In this document: positions 43,713 to 52,062 of the stretch, piece by piece | Layout of the letters: every line of letters starts with the position of its first letter | Position numbering within the stretch: position 1 is the first letter of the stretch | Assembly (NCBI GenBank): GCA_002389905.1 | Contig: DGRE01000007.1 | Span: forward strand, 1 to 64,000 | Direction: 5' to 3' | Length of the DNA: 64,000 nucleotides | From: Hungatella sp. UBA4396 | GTDB taxonomy: Bacteria; Bacillota; Clostridia; Lachnospirales; Lachnospiraceae | Notes under the pieces: generated by a model | Told to the model about the DNA's origin: nothing | The model's database searches: none | The model's input: only the letters and a program-made list of their open reading frames with translations | Made by a program: the position numbers and the translations under genes

Positions 43713-44543
43713 TTATAGAACAGATTCTATCCCGATGTCCATACTTCCGGACCGGAATCCTTCTAAGTCCATGGTAATATAAGAAAATCCCAGCTCCTTT
43801 AAGAAAGAAATGATCCTGTCCCTGCTTTTAATCAGCGCGTCCATTGCATCTAAATCCACTTCTATCCGGACAATGTCCTTGTGAAGCCTCAAACGCACAT
43901 TTCCCTTTATCAGGGTTCGCAAAAATTCTTCCCCCTGCCCGATGCGTTCAAGGATATCATAATCAATTTCCGTATTATATGGAAGGCGGGTTGCCATACA
44001 CGGAGCAGAGGGTCTGGAGGCCACAGAGATTCCATATTCTGCAGCCAATTCCTTTACCTGAGCCTTTGTGATGTGAAGCTGGGCTAAAAGGCTTACAATG
44101 CCCAACTCTTTTAATGCCTGGATTCCCGGCCTGTAAACATGAAGGTCATCTTCATTGGTTCCATCCATAACGCAGGAAATCCCCATTTCTTTTGCAAAAT
44201 CTTTGAGTGTCTGAAAAAGCTTTTTCTTGCACAGATAGCACCTGTTTACGGGATTAAAACGAATTTCTTCCTGTTCCAGTTCATCCACAGAAACCACCTT
44301 ATGAATACCTCCCAGCTCCTTTGCTACTCTGGCAGCAATCTCCAGATCACAGGAAGGATGAAGGCGGCTGTCAAAGGTCACTGCATATACCTTTTTTCCT
44401 GTCTTTTTCGCCGCATCTGACGCCGCTTTCAGCAAAAGACTGGAGTCCACTCCCCCTGAAAAGGCCAGGCAGATGTCCTCCTTGGCATATTCATCCATGG
44501 CCTGTTCCAGCCGCTTTCTTATAGCATTTAATTGTTCTTCCAT
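43713..44543 (-). CDS. larE: LarE, nickel-pincer cofactor sulfur insertase, 276 aa
   Basis: LarE activates the P2CMN precursor with ATP and replaces carboxyl oxygens with sulfur in making the nickel-pincer nucleotide. The PP-loop AFSGGVDSSLLLK is at residues 27-39. Cysteines lie at 102 and 105 (NRCYLCKKKL) and 182 (RPSAPCMATR). Cys182 corresponds to the sacrificial sulfur donor of Lactobacillus LarE; having all three fits the class that carries an iron-sulfur cluster and need not destroy itself. It overlaps larC by 16 bases. It is the last gene of the nickel unit. Confidence 0.92.
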   Translation of the reverse strand: MEEQLNAIRKRLEQAMDEYAKEDICLAFSGGVDSSLLLKAASDAAKKTGKKVYAVTFDSRLHPSCDLEIAARVAKELGGIHKVVSVDELEQEEIRFNPVNRCYLCKKKLFQTLKDFAKEMGISCVMDGTNEDDLHVYRPGIQALKELGIVSLLAQLHITKAQVKELAAEYGISVASRPSAPCMATRLPYNTEIDYDILERIGQGEEFLRTLIKGNVRLRLHKDIVRIEVDLDAMDALIKSRDRIISFLKELGFSYITMDLEGFRSGSMDIGIESVL

Positions 44544-45913
44544 AGTCTTTCAGCCTCTTCTCTGATTTTACAGTAAACGGTCTGGTAATCCAGCCCCTTT
44601 TGTCTGCATATGGTTCTTATACTCTCGTATTCCGGATAAAAGAAAACCATTTCTCCGTGGGTACAGATTTTCACCTCTGCTTCACCCAATTCTGTACTGA
44701 TCTTTCTTTTTTCCCGGTTTAAAATCGTTCTGGACACCGGATGCCTTCTCACGCCTATGGTTGTGGCCTGGGTAAACAGGATATCTTCCAATCCGTTTAT
44801 TTCTTCTTCCCGGCAAATCAGGGACAACATGTAGGCTGGCCGGTTCTTTTTCATATAAATGGGCGTATACCATACATCGGCTGCTCCTGCTTCCAGTAAA
44901 GACTCCATAACAAGTCCAAGAGCTTCTCCGCTGGAATCATCAATGTTGGCTTCTAACACCCACATCTGTTCTCCCGGTTTCTCCAAACACTCTTCACTTC
45001 TCAAAGGGGTCTCTCTTTGCCCTACAAGCAAATTCACCTCATGAGAAGTATCCTCAAGAATCATGGCCCGCAGGACATTAGCCTGTTTAAAGTCTTTTTT
45101 TCCGGCTCCAAGGCCTGTTTTTAATATGCGGCAGGAAGCTGGCAGGATTTCTCTTGTTTTAAGGGCTGCTGCTATGGCTGCTCCCGTAGGGGTCACCATT
45201 TCTCCCATATTGTCTGTAAAGCGGAGTTTTAAGCCATGAGCTGATGTTATATTGGCAGTTGCAGGCACTGGAACCGGTATCACTCCATGCTGGCAGCGGA
45301 CGCTTCCAAAGCCTTCAGCCAATGGGGATACCACAATTTCCTCAATTCCCAAATTGTCCACGCAGACTGCAACACCGATGATATCTACAATGGAATCAAT
45401 GGCTCCAACCTCATGAAAATGAACCTCTTCCACTGGAATGCCATGAGCTTTTGATTCTGCTACCGCTACAATATCAAACATCCGTTTTGCCATTTCTTTT
45501 ACCCGGCTGTTTGTATCCAGACGTTCAATAATGGCGTAAATATCATGGATGTTTCTGTGAATATAATCATGATTATGCTCATGATCGTGCTCGTGATCAT
45601 GCTTATGATGATGGTCGTGGTCGTTATGATGCTCGTGATCGTGATGATAGTCATGCCCATGATGATGGCCATTCTCATGTTCGTGATTATGCCCAGGGTC
45701 ATGCCCCTCCCCCTCTTCTAAATGAACATCAAAATCATAAGCATCTAATCCGCATTTCACCGTCCTCCCAAAGTGAAGACGATAGCCGCCCACTCCTAAA
45801 CTATCAAGAGCCTTCGTCAAAACCTCTTTATCAGCCCCTAAATCCAGCAGAGCCCCTACGGTCATATCCCCGCTGATTCCTGAATTACATTCCAAATACA
45901 GTATTTTTCCCAT
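44528..45913 (-). CDS. larC: LarC, nickel insertase with His-rich loop, 461 aa
   Basis: LarC inserts nickel into the pincer cofactor using CTP. The N-terminal signature GKILYLECNSGISGDMTVGALLDLG and the later VHFHEVGAIDSIVDIIG and PVPVPATANI are family-typical. Residues 71-119 form a loop with about two dozen histidines in HDHEH-like pattern, probably a nickel store. In Lactobacillus plantarum the protein is made from larC1 and larC2 by ribosomal frameshifting; here one continuous frame encodes it. The gene starts two bases after larB. Confidence 0.93.
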   Translation of the reverse strand: MGKILYLECNSGISGDMTVGALLDLGADKEVLTKALDSLGVGGYRLHFGRTVKCGLDAYDFDVHLEEGEGHDPGHNHEHENGHHHGHDYHHDHEHHNDHDHHHKHDHEHDHEHNHDYIHRNIHDIYAIIERLDTNSRVKEMAKRMFDIVAVAESKAHGIPVEEVHFHEVGAIDSIVDIIGVAVCVDNLGIEEIVVSPLAEGFGSVRCQHGVIPVPVPATANITSAHGLKLRFTDNMGEMVTPTGAAIAAALKTREILPASCRILKTGLGAGKKDFKQANVLRAMILEDTSHEVNLLVGQRETPLRSEECLEKPGEQMWVLEANIDDSSGEALGLVMESLLEAGAADVWYTPIYMKKNRPAYMLSLICREEEINGLEDILFTQATTIGVRRHPVSRTILNREKRKISTELGEAEVKICTHGEMVFFYPEYESIRTICRQKGLDYQTVYCKIREEAERLWKNN

Positions 45914-45914
45914 T

Positions 45915-46658
45915 TCATTTCACCGCCAATCGATTTATTTGTGTTGCCAGATAGCCGGCTCCATAACCATTATCAATATTCACCACCGAAATTCCGTTTG
46001 CACAGGAATTCAGCATGGTAAGAAGAGCTGACAGCCCGTGAAAACTGGCTCCATATCCTACAGAAGTAGGAACCGCAATGACCGGGCATTCCGCCAGTCC
46101 TGCGATCACAGTTCCCAGGGCACCCTCCATTCCTGCCACCGCAACAATGCAGTTGGACCTGCTGATCCGTTCTCTCTGGGACAGCAGACGGTGAATGCCA
46201 GCTACTCCCACATCATAAATCCGGTCCACATAGCAGCCAAAATATTCGGCTGTCTGGGCCGCTTCCTCTGCTACCGGGATATCGGCTGTTCCTCCGGTAC
46301 AAACCGCGATACATCCTTTTTTCTCTTTTTCCGGTCTCTCAACCTTTAAAATTCTGGATATAGGATCATATTGCACCTCAGGCACAACAGCTCTTACCAG
46401 CTCAAACTGTTCCTTCGAGGCCCTGGTTCCCAAAACCTCTCCGTCCCTTTCATAAAACTTCTTATATATCTCCACCAGATAGGGGTCCGGCTTTCCCTGA
46501 CAGAAAACAGTCTCCCCAAAACCGGACCGAAGAGCCCGGTGATGATCCAGTTTGGCATATCCCAGGTCCTCATAGGGAAGATCCTTTAACAGCTTTTCCG
46601 CCTCTAAAATCTCCATCACCCCGGATTTTACCAGATTTAACATTTCTCTTATATCCAT
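45915..46658 (-). CDS. larB: LarB, NaAD carboxylase/hydrolase, 247 aa
   Basis: LarB carboxylates nicotinic acid adenine dinucleotide and splits off AMP, giving the first pincer-cofactor intermediate. The C-terminal half is a PurE-like domain (CIAVCTGGTADIPVAEEAAQ at about residue 115, IVAVAGMEGALGTVIAGL, VPTSVGYGASFHGLSALLTM). The N-terminus has the LarB start with LPYEDLGYAKLDHHRALR. The start ATG follows AAAGGAGG. It lies 193 bp after the importer ATPase gene, with inverted repeats in the gap. Confidence 0.94.
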   Translation of the reverse strand: MDIREMLNLVKSGVMEILEAEKLLKDLPYEDLGYAKLDHHRALRSGFGETVFCQGKPDPYLVEIYKKFYERDGEVLGTRASKEQFELVRAVVPEVQYDPISRILKVERPEKEKKGCIAVCTGGTADIPVAEEAAQTAEYFGCYVDRIYDVGVAGIHRLLSQRERISRSNCIVAVAGMEGALGTVIAGLAECPVIAVPTSVGYGASFHGLSALLTMLNSCANGISVVNIDNGYGAGYLATQINRLAVK

Positions 46659-46718
46659 AGTATTTCTTCCCTCCTTTTACTGCTTATCTAAATCTGTTAC
46701 AGTTCAGCTATGCCATTC

Positions 46719-46775
46719 ATAATTTGGCTTATATGACATATTCTTGAAAGATATAAATGCAGGATGCCAAATTAT
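46719..46775 (-). promoter_or_regulatory. Inverted repeat upstream of larB
   Basis: ATAATTTGGC (46719-46728) and GCCAAATTAT (46766-46775) are perfect inverted arms 37 bases apart. Extended arms match 13 of 15. Between them lies the odd palindrome ATATGACATAT (46731-46741). It could be an RNA stem or a metal-regulator site. It does not match the E. coli NikR site. Confidence 0.4.
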
Positions 46776-46851
46776 TCATGCCGGGCGTCCGCCCTATAGA
46801 AATATCAGCACAATTTGTGCTTAGCGAGCAAGCTCACACGCACAAACCGAG

Positions 46852-47478
46852 CTAATATTTCTGCACATCTGAATTGTAACCCAAATCCATTCTTCTTGTA
46901 CACACCCGCTTTAAAAGCCCTTCCGAATGGCTCACAACCATTAACCCGATACCCCGTCTCTCTGTTTCTTCTATAAGAAAATTCCATATCTGACTCTGGG
47001 TAATCAAATCCAGCATGGTGCTGATCTCATCTGCCAGCAAGAACCTTGTTCCCTGCCCAAGAGCTCTGGCAATGCAAAACCGCTGTAATTCCCCTCCCGA
47101 AACCTCAGAAGGATAACGGTTCAACCAGTCCGGTTCAATGCCCAAACCTTCTATCACCCGTTTTTCCACTCTGTCCCCTTCTTTTAAAACCTCTTTTAAC
47201 CGAAGTCTGGGATTTACGGAGAATTCCGGGTGCTGCCATACCATCTGAACCGGACAATACCCTTTATAGGAAGAAAGATGCTTTCCATCTAAAAGCACCT
47301 GCCCAGAATCCGGCTTTTCATAGCCTGCCAGAATCTTACAAAAGGTGGTTTTTCCAAAACCGCTGGGAGCAGCAAGTCCAAGACGTTCCTTTTGATCCAT
47401 ACACATGCTTAAATTGTTTAATATTTGTCTGTTTCCATTATCATATCGGAATGAAATATCAATTGCTTCCAGCTTCAT
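46852..47478 (-). CDS. Nickel/peptide-type ABC importer ATPase, NikE-like, 208 aa
   Basis: The second ATPase of the importer. Walker A is GLAAPSGFGKTTFCK (about 34), the signature SGGELQRFCIARAL, Walker B RFLLADEISTMLD. It is shorter than the usual 260 residues, ending soon after the switch region, as in NikE-like members. ATG 47478 overlaps the upstream stop by ATGA; a 25-codon longer frame lies inside the neighbour and is rejected. Walker A has Ala-Pro-Ser in place of the usual GxSGSGK start, still functional in form. Confidence 0.85.
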   Translation of the reverse strand: MKLEAIDISFRYDNGNRQILNNLSMCMDQKERLGLAAPSGFGKTTFCKILAGYEKPDSGQVLLDGKHLSSYKGYCPVQMVWQHPEFSVNPRLRLKEVLKEGDRVEKRVIEGLGIEPDWLNRYPSEVSGGELQRFCIARALGQGTRFLLADEISTMLDLITQSQIWNFLIEETERRGIGLMVVSHSEGLLKRVCTRRMDLGYNSDVQKY

Positions 47479-48416
47479 CCTGCTTCTCCACCTGCCTTTA
47501 TGCAACGCACCATCCCGCCCCGGAAGCTGCGGTACCCCACTTCCTTTAAACATTGTTCCTGCACATCACCGCACCTGGGAGCATAAGGACAGCCGGCAGG
47601 CCGGTTCCCTGCATAAGGCTGGGTTCCCGGTTCCGCAAAAAATCCATGATCCGGCATTGCCCGGTAAAGAGTTCTCGTATAAGGATGGCGAAGGCGGCTC
47701 TCTTCCTGAAAATCAGAAACCAGGGCTTCCTCCACATTGGTTCCTGCATAGAATACAACAATCCGGTCCGCAGCTTCAAGAGCCAGTTCCAGATCATGGG
47801 TGATGAGAAGCACTCCGGCTCCTTCATCGGCCATTTCACGAAAATGGGACAGTACCCGTTTTGCAATATCAATGTGAAGACCGGGAGTGGGTTCATCCGC
47901 AATCACCAGCCTTGGCTGTTCCATGATTGCAGTGGAAATCAAAATCCTTCTTGTCATTCCGCCGGACAGCTCAAAGGGGTATAAATGTTCCGTCGACGGA
48001 TCAAGTCCATACCGTTTCAGCACCTCCAGGCTCTTTTTCCTGCTTTTCTCATCCTTTTTCCCTTTACGGATCTGAGGCCCGGTTTTCATCAAAGGGTCAA
48101 GATAAGAAACACTCTGAGGCACCAAAACCATTTCTTTTCCCCGCAGCTCTTTCATCCTCTTTTCCGTAAGGACTTCCCCGTAATAGGAAATCTCTCCGGT
48201 CCATGTCCCATTATAAGGCAGAATCCCCAGAACACTGTGAGCCAACAGACTTTTTCCCGAACCGCTGGAGCCCACCACTGCCACCATTTCCCCTTCCTTT
48301 ACATCCAGGCTTAAGTCCTTAATAGCAAGTAAATCTTTCTGGTGAAATCCCCGTTCATACTGGGAAAATGACACGGATAAATTCCTGATTGATAAAACCG
48401 TTTTCCTCTCTTCCAA
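47475..48416 (-). CDS. Nickel/peptide-type ABC importer ATPase, NikD/OppD-like, 313 aa
   Basis: Walker A is VVGSSGSGKSLLAHS (about 40), the signature LSGGMTRRILISTAI, Walker B RLVIADEPTPGLH, switch His in LLITHDLE. The C-terminal oligopeptide-transporter cysteine motif is present (NRPAGCPYAPRCGDVQEQCLKE), which in OppD/DppD binds a [4Fe-4S] cluster. It lies 12 bp after the second permease gene. Confidence 0.88.
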   Translation of the reverse strand: MEERKTVLSIRNLSVSFSQYERGFHQKDLLAIKDLSLDVKEGEMVAVVGSSGSGKSLLAHSVLGILPYNGTWTGEISYYGEVLTEKRMKELRGKEMVLVPQSVSYLDPLMKTGPQIRKGKKDEKSRKKSLEVLKRYGLDPSTEHLYPFELSGGMTRRILISTAIMEQPRLVIADEPTPGLHIDIAKRVLSHFREMADEGAGVLLITHDLELALEAADRIVVFYAGTNVEEALVSDFQEESRLRHPYTRTLYRAMPDHGFFAEPGTQPYAGNRPAGCPYAPRCGDVQEQCLKEVGYRSFRGGMVRCIKAGGEAG

Positions 48417-48428
48417 CTTAAGCTCCTC

Positions 48429-49253
48429 CTACTGATGTATCCGTCCCGGGTCCATAAGCTTTCCTAATATATCTCCCGTCAGGTGAAACAGCAATACCAC
48501 GGCTGCCAGAAACATGCCTGGAAACAACGCCAGCCACCAGCTTCCCATTGCCAGGTATTTCATGCTTTCCGACAAAATAATTCCTACAGCAGGCTGTTCC
48601 GGGGAAAGCCCAAATCCCAGAAAGGTAATTCCAGCTTCATGTAAAATAGCATGGGGAAATAACAGAACCAGTCCCACCAGAAGCTGAGGCATTAAATGAG
48701 GCATCATATGCTTGACTGCTATGTTAAGCTTCCCTTGTCCAAGCTTCTCCGCTATTTTAATATACTGACTTTCCTTTAGCTGTAAAACCTCTCCCCGAAT
48801 CAGCCGGGCCAGAGAAGTCCAGTGGGTCAGTGATATGCCTATCACCACCCCTTTAAAACCTTTTCCCAGGGCAAAGGATATGAGGACCAGCAAAAGAATA
48901 TGGGGAATTCCCATAACCACATCAATGAGTCCGGTAACAAAGCCGTCTGCAATCCTCCCCATAACTGCGCCCAAAACTCCAAGAAGAAAGGCCAGGCACG
49001 CGCTGACCCCAGCAGCCAAAAGCCCCACCCTGATGCTCATGGAAAGGCCTGTCATGGTCCTGGCAAACATATCACGGCCCAGCCAATCCGTGCCAAAGGG
49101 GTAAGAAAAACAAGGCGGCAGGTTCTTCCGGGAGAAATCAGTGACCAGGGCCTTTTCCCGGAACAAGTATCCGGCAGCAGTCACGATCCCCAGAAACATG
49201 ACGGAAAGAACAAAAAAGCAGACCATTGTCTTGCGGCTGTTCCATTGTCTCAT
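48429..49253 (-). CDS. Nickel/peptide-type ABC permease, NikC-like, 274 aa
   Basis: An inner-membrane permease with about six helices. The N-terminal OppC-type segment (PCFSYPFGTDWLGRDMFARTM) and the EAA-like loop (YIKIAEKLGQGKLNIAVKHMMPH) are clear. ATG overlaps the upstream stop by ATGA, so it is translationally coupled. Confidence 0.88.
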   Translation of the reverse strand: MRQWNSRKTMVCFFVLSVMFLGIVTAAGYLFREKALVTDFSRKNLPPCFSYPFGTDWLGRDMFARTMTGLSMSIRVGLLAAGVSACLAFLLGVLGAVMGRIADGFVTGLIDVVMGIPHILLLVLISFALGKGFKGVVIGISLTHWTSLARLIRGEVLQLKESQYIKIAEKLGQGKLNIAVKHMMPHLMPQLLVGLVLLFPHAILHEAGITFLGFGLSPEQPAVGIILSESMKYLAMGSWWLALFPGMFLAAVVLLFHLTGDILGKLMDPGRIHQ

Positions 49254-50242
49254 CCTTTCATCCTCCCTCTCCTTATTCTTGGATCCACAATTTCATATAG
49301 AATATTGGCAGTAAAATTACCGGCAAATACAATGGCAGCACTGATTACCGCGATCCCCAAAAGCAGAGGCACGTCACCGCCAAGTCCTGCCGTAACCGCT
49401 GCCTGACCCAGGCCCGGATAGGAAAACACCTGCTCCACAAGCACCGAACCACCGATGATTTCGCTTATTGACGCAAATTGAAGGGTTATTGCAGGCAAAA
49501 GAACGTTGCGCACACAGTGTCCAAGAACGATTTGGCTGGCCTTTTCTCCTCTTGCTCTTGCAAAAAGCACATAATCGCTTTCCATAATCGTAACCATCTT
49601 CTCCCTTGTATGGAGAATCATGGAAGATATTCCTGTTATGGAAAGGGTAAGAACGGGCAGGATTCCATGAAGAATCCTGTCCTTAAAAGTGACCTCTGCC
49701 GCTTCCATTCCAATGGGAACGCTTAAACCGATGGGCAGAATTTTCAGCCAGACCCCAAAAACCATTAAAAATACCAGGGCCAGCCAAAAAGCCGGAGTGC
49801 TGGCAGTGACCAGCGCATAAGCCAAAATCCCCTTATCCAGCCTTTTCCCACGGTTTGCCCCTGCAAGTACTCCAAGAACAAAACCAACGATCCCGGAAAT
49901 CAGCCATGAAACTCCCATCATCAAGAGAGAGTTTGACAGCTTCATCCCAATGACCCGGGCAACTGGCTGGCGGTATAACAGGGAAATCCCCATGTCTCCC
50001 CGCAGGAAGTCACCTGCCCAGGAAAGATAGCGCCTGACAGGCGGAATAGAGGTCCCCCAGTACTGGGAAAGCTTTGCAATCTGCTCCTGGCTCATAGACC
50101 CTAAGGCCGTCTGTCCCACATTGACCTTTAAGGGGTCTATGGGGGAAATGGACACCAGAAAAAATGCGGCAATGCTGACTAAAAAGAGAAGGACCGCCAT
50201 CCGTATGAAATTTTTCAGCAGAAAAAAAAGTTCCTTTGTCAT
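49250..50242 (-). CDS. Nickel/peptide-type ABC permease, NikB-like, 330 aa
   Basis: An inner-membrane permease of the DppB/NikB family: one N-terminal helix, an extracellular stretch (SISPIDPLKVNVGQTALG), then five helices with YVLFARARGEKASQIVLGHCVRN as the ATPase-contact loop. The start ATG 50242 overlaps the binding-protein stop by ATGA. An ATG four codons earlier has no ribosome binding site. Confidence 0.88.
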   Translation of the reverse strand: MTKELFFLLKNFIRMAVLLFLVSIAAFFLVSISPIDPLKVNVGQTALGSMSQEQIAKLSQYWGTSIPPVRRYLSWAGDFLRGDMGISLLYRQPVARVIGMKLSNSLLMMGVSWLISGIVGFVLGVLAGANRGKRLDKGILAYALVTASTPAFWLALVFLMVFGVWLKILPIGLSVPIGMEAAEVTFKDRILHGILPVLTLSITGISSMILHTREKMVTIMESDYVLFARARGEKASQIVLGHCVRNVLLPAITLQFASISEIIGGSVLVEQVFSYPGLGQAAVTAGLGGDVPLLLGIAVISAAIVFAGNFTANILYEIVDPRIRRGRMKG

Positions 50243-51846
50243 TTCCAGCTCCATTGATCCACATTATTGACAATTGACCACCCATGACCATGGGGGTGAA
50301 GTTTCTGGTCTGCAACCTGGAGTTCTTCCCTCGACCAATATAAGTGGTCGATATTCACCAGCCAGACCCATGGAATATCGCCATCCTGGGTAACTCCGTT
50401 TTCTCCATCCCACTGGGCTTTTCGCCAAAGCTCATTGGATTTTTCTGAGTCCTTTTCTGCCAGAGCTTCATCCATGTACTGATCCACTTTGGAATTTGCA
50501 TAAGGAGAGTAAGCGGCAAGTCCGGTATCTTTCATGGTGTGGTAAATATTGTAAAGCTCCATGGGCGTATGAGCGCCCCAGCCCCAAAGCAGGGGATTGG
50601 ACTGGGCTAAATCATAGGCAGTATCCCAACCGGCCCCCTCCATCTGTCCGTCAATTCCAAGTGCTTTCAACTGATTCACCGTATCCGCCGCAAGGGCCTG
50701 ACGAACAGAATCATTGGCAGGATAAATAAAATGAAGCTCCGCCCGTTTTCCATCCTTTTCACGGATTCCATCTGTTCCTTTCAGCCAGCCGGCCTCATCC
50801 AGAAGGGTATTGGCCTCTTCGGGGTCAAATTCTATCTTGGAAGAGGGCTCATACCAGGGCATTTTATCACAAACGCTATAGGCAGGGCTGCCGTAGCCGT
50901 TCAGAACGTGTTCAATCATTTCCTCCCGGTTAATGCCCAGGTTAATGGCTCTTCTGACTCTCACGTCACTGGTGAAGTCATTTCCAACGGGAACACCGTC
51001 TTTTGAAAAGCTTCCTGCCGGAATGGCCGGAAGGTTAAAGCCGCGGTTATCCACTGTCTGAAAGGATAAAAGCTCATAGCCGGGTATGGTCAGGCCTGAA
51101 TAGGGGGCTGCGGTATAAGCCAAGTCTGCCTGCCCGGACCTTACGGCTGCCAAAGCCCCATCCTCTTCCATAAAGAGTACGGTGACCTTTTTCATTTTCG
51201 GAACCTCCCCATAATAGTCCGGGTTGGCTTCCAGGATCACCTGCTGGCCCCTGTCCCATTGCTTTAATATATACCGGCCAGAACCAATGGGATGCTCTCC
51301 GTAGTCCGGCCCATAACTGTGTTCCGGCACAATTCCCACATTAGCCATGGTATAGGGCCAGATGGAATAAGGCCGGTTCATATGAAACACAACGGTAGCG
51401 TTATCCACTGCCTCCGCACGGTCCAGCATGGTAAAATCATTGACCGAGCTGGTATCCCTTAAAGTATTGTAAGTAAATGCCACATCCTCTGCTGTCAGCT
51501 TTTCTCCGTCGGTAAAAGAAACATCTTCCCGCACTTTCACAGTCCAGGTCAGTCCGTCGTCGCTGACCTCCATAGCTGTTGCCAGATCATAACCGATTGT
51601 TAAATCCTTATCAGTAACTGTAAGTGTACTCTGAATCAAAGGCTCATGGACATGCTCTCCTGCCCCCCAGCCATATGCAGGGTCAAATCCTGCCTCTGGC
51701 TCTGAGGTGATCCCCATTACCACCACCACGCTGTCCTCTGTTCTTGCAGAAACATCTGTAACGACCGGCTCTTCCTTTTTACAGCCGGTCACAGCCAAAG
51801 CAGCCAGAACCACCATAACAGCAACCTTCCATTTTTGTCTTATCAT
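50239..51846 (-). CDS. Nickel/peptide-type binding lipoprotein, NikA-like, 535 aa
   Basis: An exported solute-binding lipoprotein of the SBP_bac_5 family, which binds peptides or Ni-chelates. The lipobox is AVTGCKKEE (about Cys 22). The middle has EDVAFTYNTLRDTS and YILKQWDRGQQVILEANPDYYG, family-typical. The C-terminus reads HPHGHGWSIVNNVDQW, a His cluster that may touch metal. ATG 51846 is chosen because AAGGAG precedes it by eight bases. Location ahead of a coupled importer and larBCE makes nickel the likely cargo, but peptide binding is not excluded by sequence. Confidence 0.85.
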   Translation of the reverse strand: MIRQKWKVAVMVVLAALAVTGCKKEEPVVTDVSARTEDSVVVVMGITSEPEAGFDPAYGWGAGEHVHEPLIQSTLTVTDKDLTIGYDLATAMEVSDDGLTWTVKVREDVSFTDGEKLTAEDVAFTYNTLRDTSSVNDFTMLDRAEAVDNATVVFHMNRPYSIWPYTMANVGIVPEHSYGPDYGEHPIGSGRYILKQWDRGQQVILEANPDYYGEVPKMKKVTVLFMEEDGALAAVRSGQADLAYTAAPYSGLTIPGYELLSFQTVDNRGFNLPAIPAGSFSKDGVPVGNDFTSDVRVRRAINLGINREEMIEHVLNGYGSPAYSVCDKMPWYEPSSKIEFDPEEANTLLDEAGWLKGTDGIREKDGKRAELHFIYPANDSVRQALAADTVNQLKALGIDGQMEGAGWDTAYDLAQSNPLLWGWGAHTPMELYNIYHTMKDTGLAAYSPYANSKVDQYMDEALAEKDSEKSNELWRKAQWDGENGVTQDGDIPWVWLVNIDHLYWSREELQVADQKLHPHGHGWSIVNNVDQWSWK

Positions 51847-51882
51847 GACTTCCATCTCCTTATTTTATCCCGTTTCCGCCAC

Positions 51883-51943
51883 AAAAAAAGATACCGGAAA
51901 CAGTCTACGTGTTCATTAAGAACACCTATACCTTCCTGGCATC
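51883..51943 (-). promoter_or_regulatory. Terminator-like attenuator in the nickel operon leader
   Basis: In the RNA, GATGCCAGGAA (complement of 51933-51943) can pair with TTTCCGGTATC (complement of 51890-51900). An inner six-pair stem GTGTTC/GAACAC lies at 51909-51925, and seven U residues follow the outer stem (51883-51889). The structure lies after the promoter and before the ribosome binding site, so transcription must pass it. This suggests attenuation. Confidence 0.55.
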
Positions 51944-51965
51944 TGTTTTCATCAAATATATTTTC

Positions 51966-51983
51966 CTGTGATTCCTGTGATTC
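51966..51983. repeat. 9-bp tandem direct repeat in the nickel leader
   Basis: CTGTGATTC occurs twice in a row on the + strand, about 30-45 bases downstream of the predicted start of the nickel operon RNA. It may be part of a folded sensor or a protein site. Confidence 0.45.
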
Positions 51984-52018
51984 TTTTTCAGTGGTGACTT
52001 CTGTCAGCCGTTATAAAA

Positions 52019-52047
52019 AGTATACAAAAAAATTGGCTCTTAGTCAA
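52019..52047 (-). promoter_or_regulatory. Promoter of the nickel importer-lar operon
   Basis: On the minus strand TTGACT (52042-52047), 17 bases, TATACT (52019-52024). The leader to the first start codon is about 165 bases. Confidence 0.75.
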
Positions 52048-52062
52048 TGGATTTCATGATTT

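Noticed and set aside
45499..45702. 67-codon Ile/Thr/Met-rich minus-strand frame
   Set aside because: Out-of-frame reading of the His-rich loop of larC.
51846..52012. Known NiCo (czcD) riboswitch
   Set aside because: The leader is structured but lacks the repeated G-rich junction motifs I associate with that class; kept only as an unknown attenuator.
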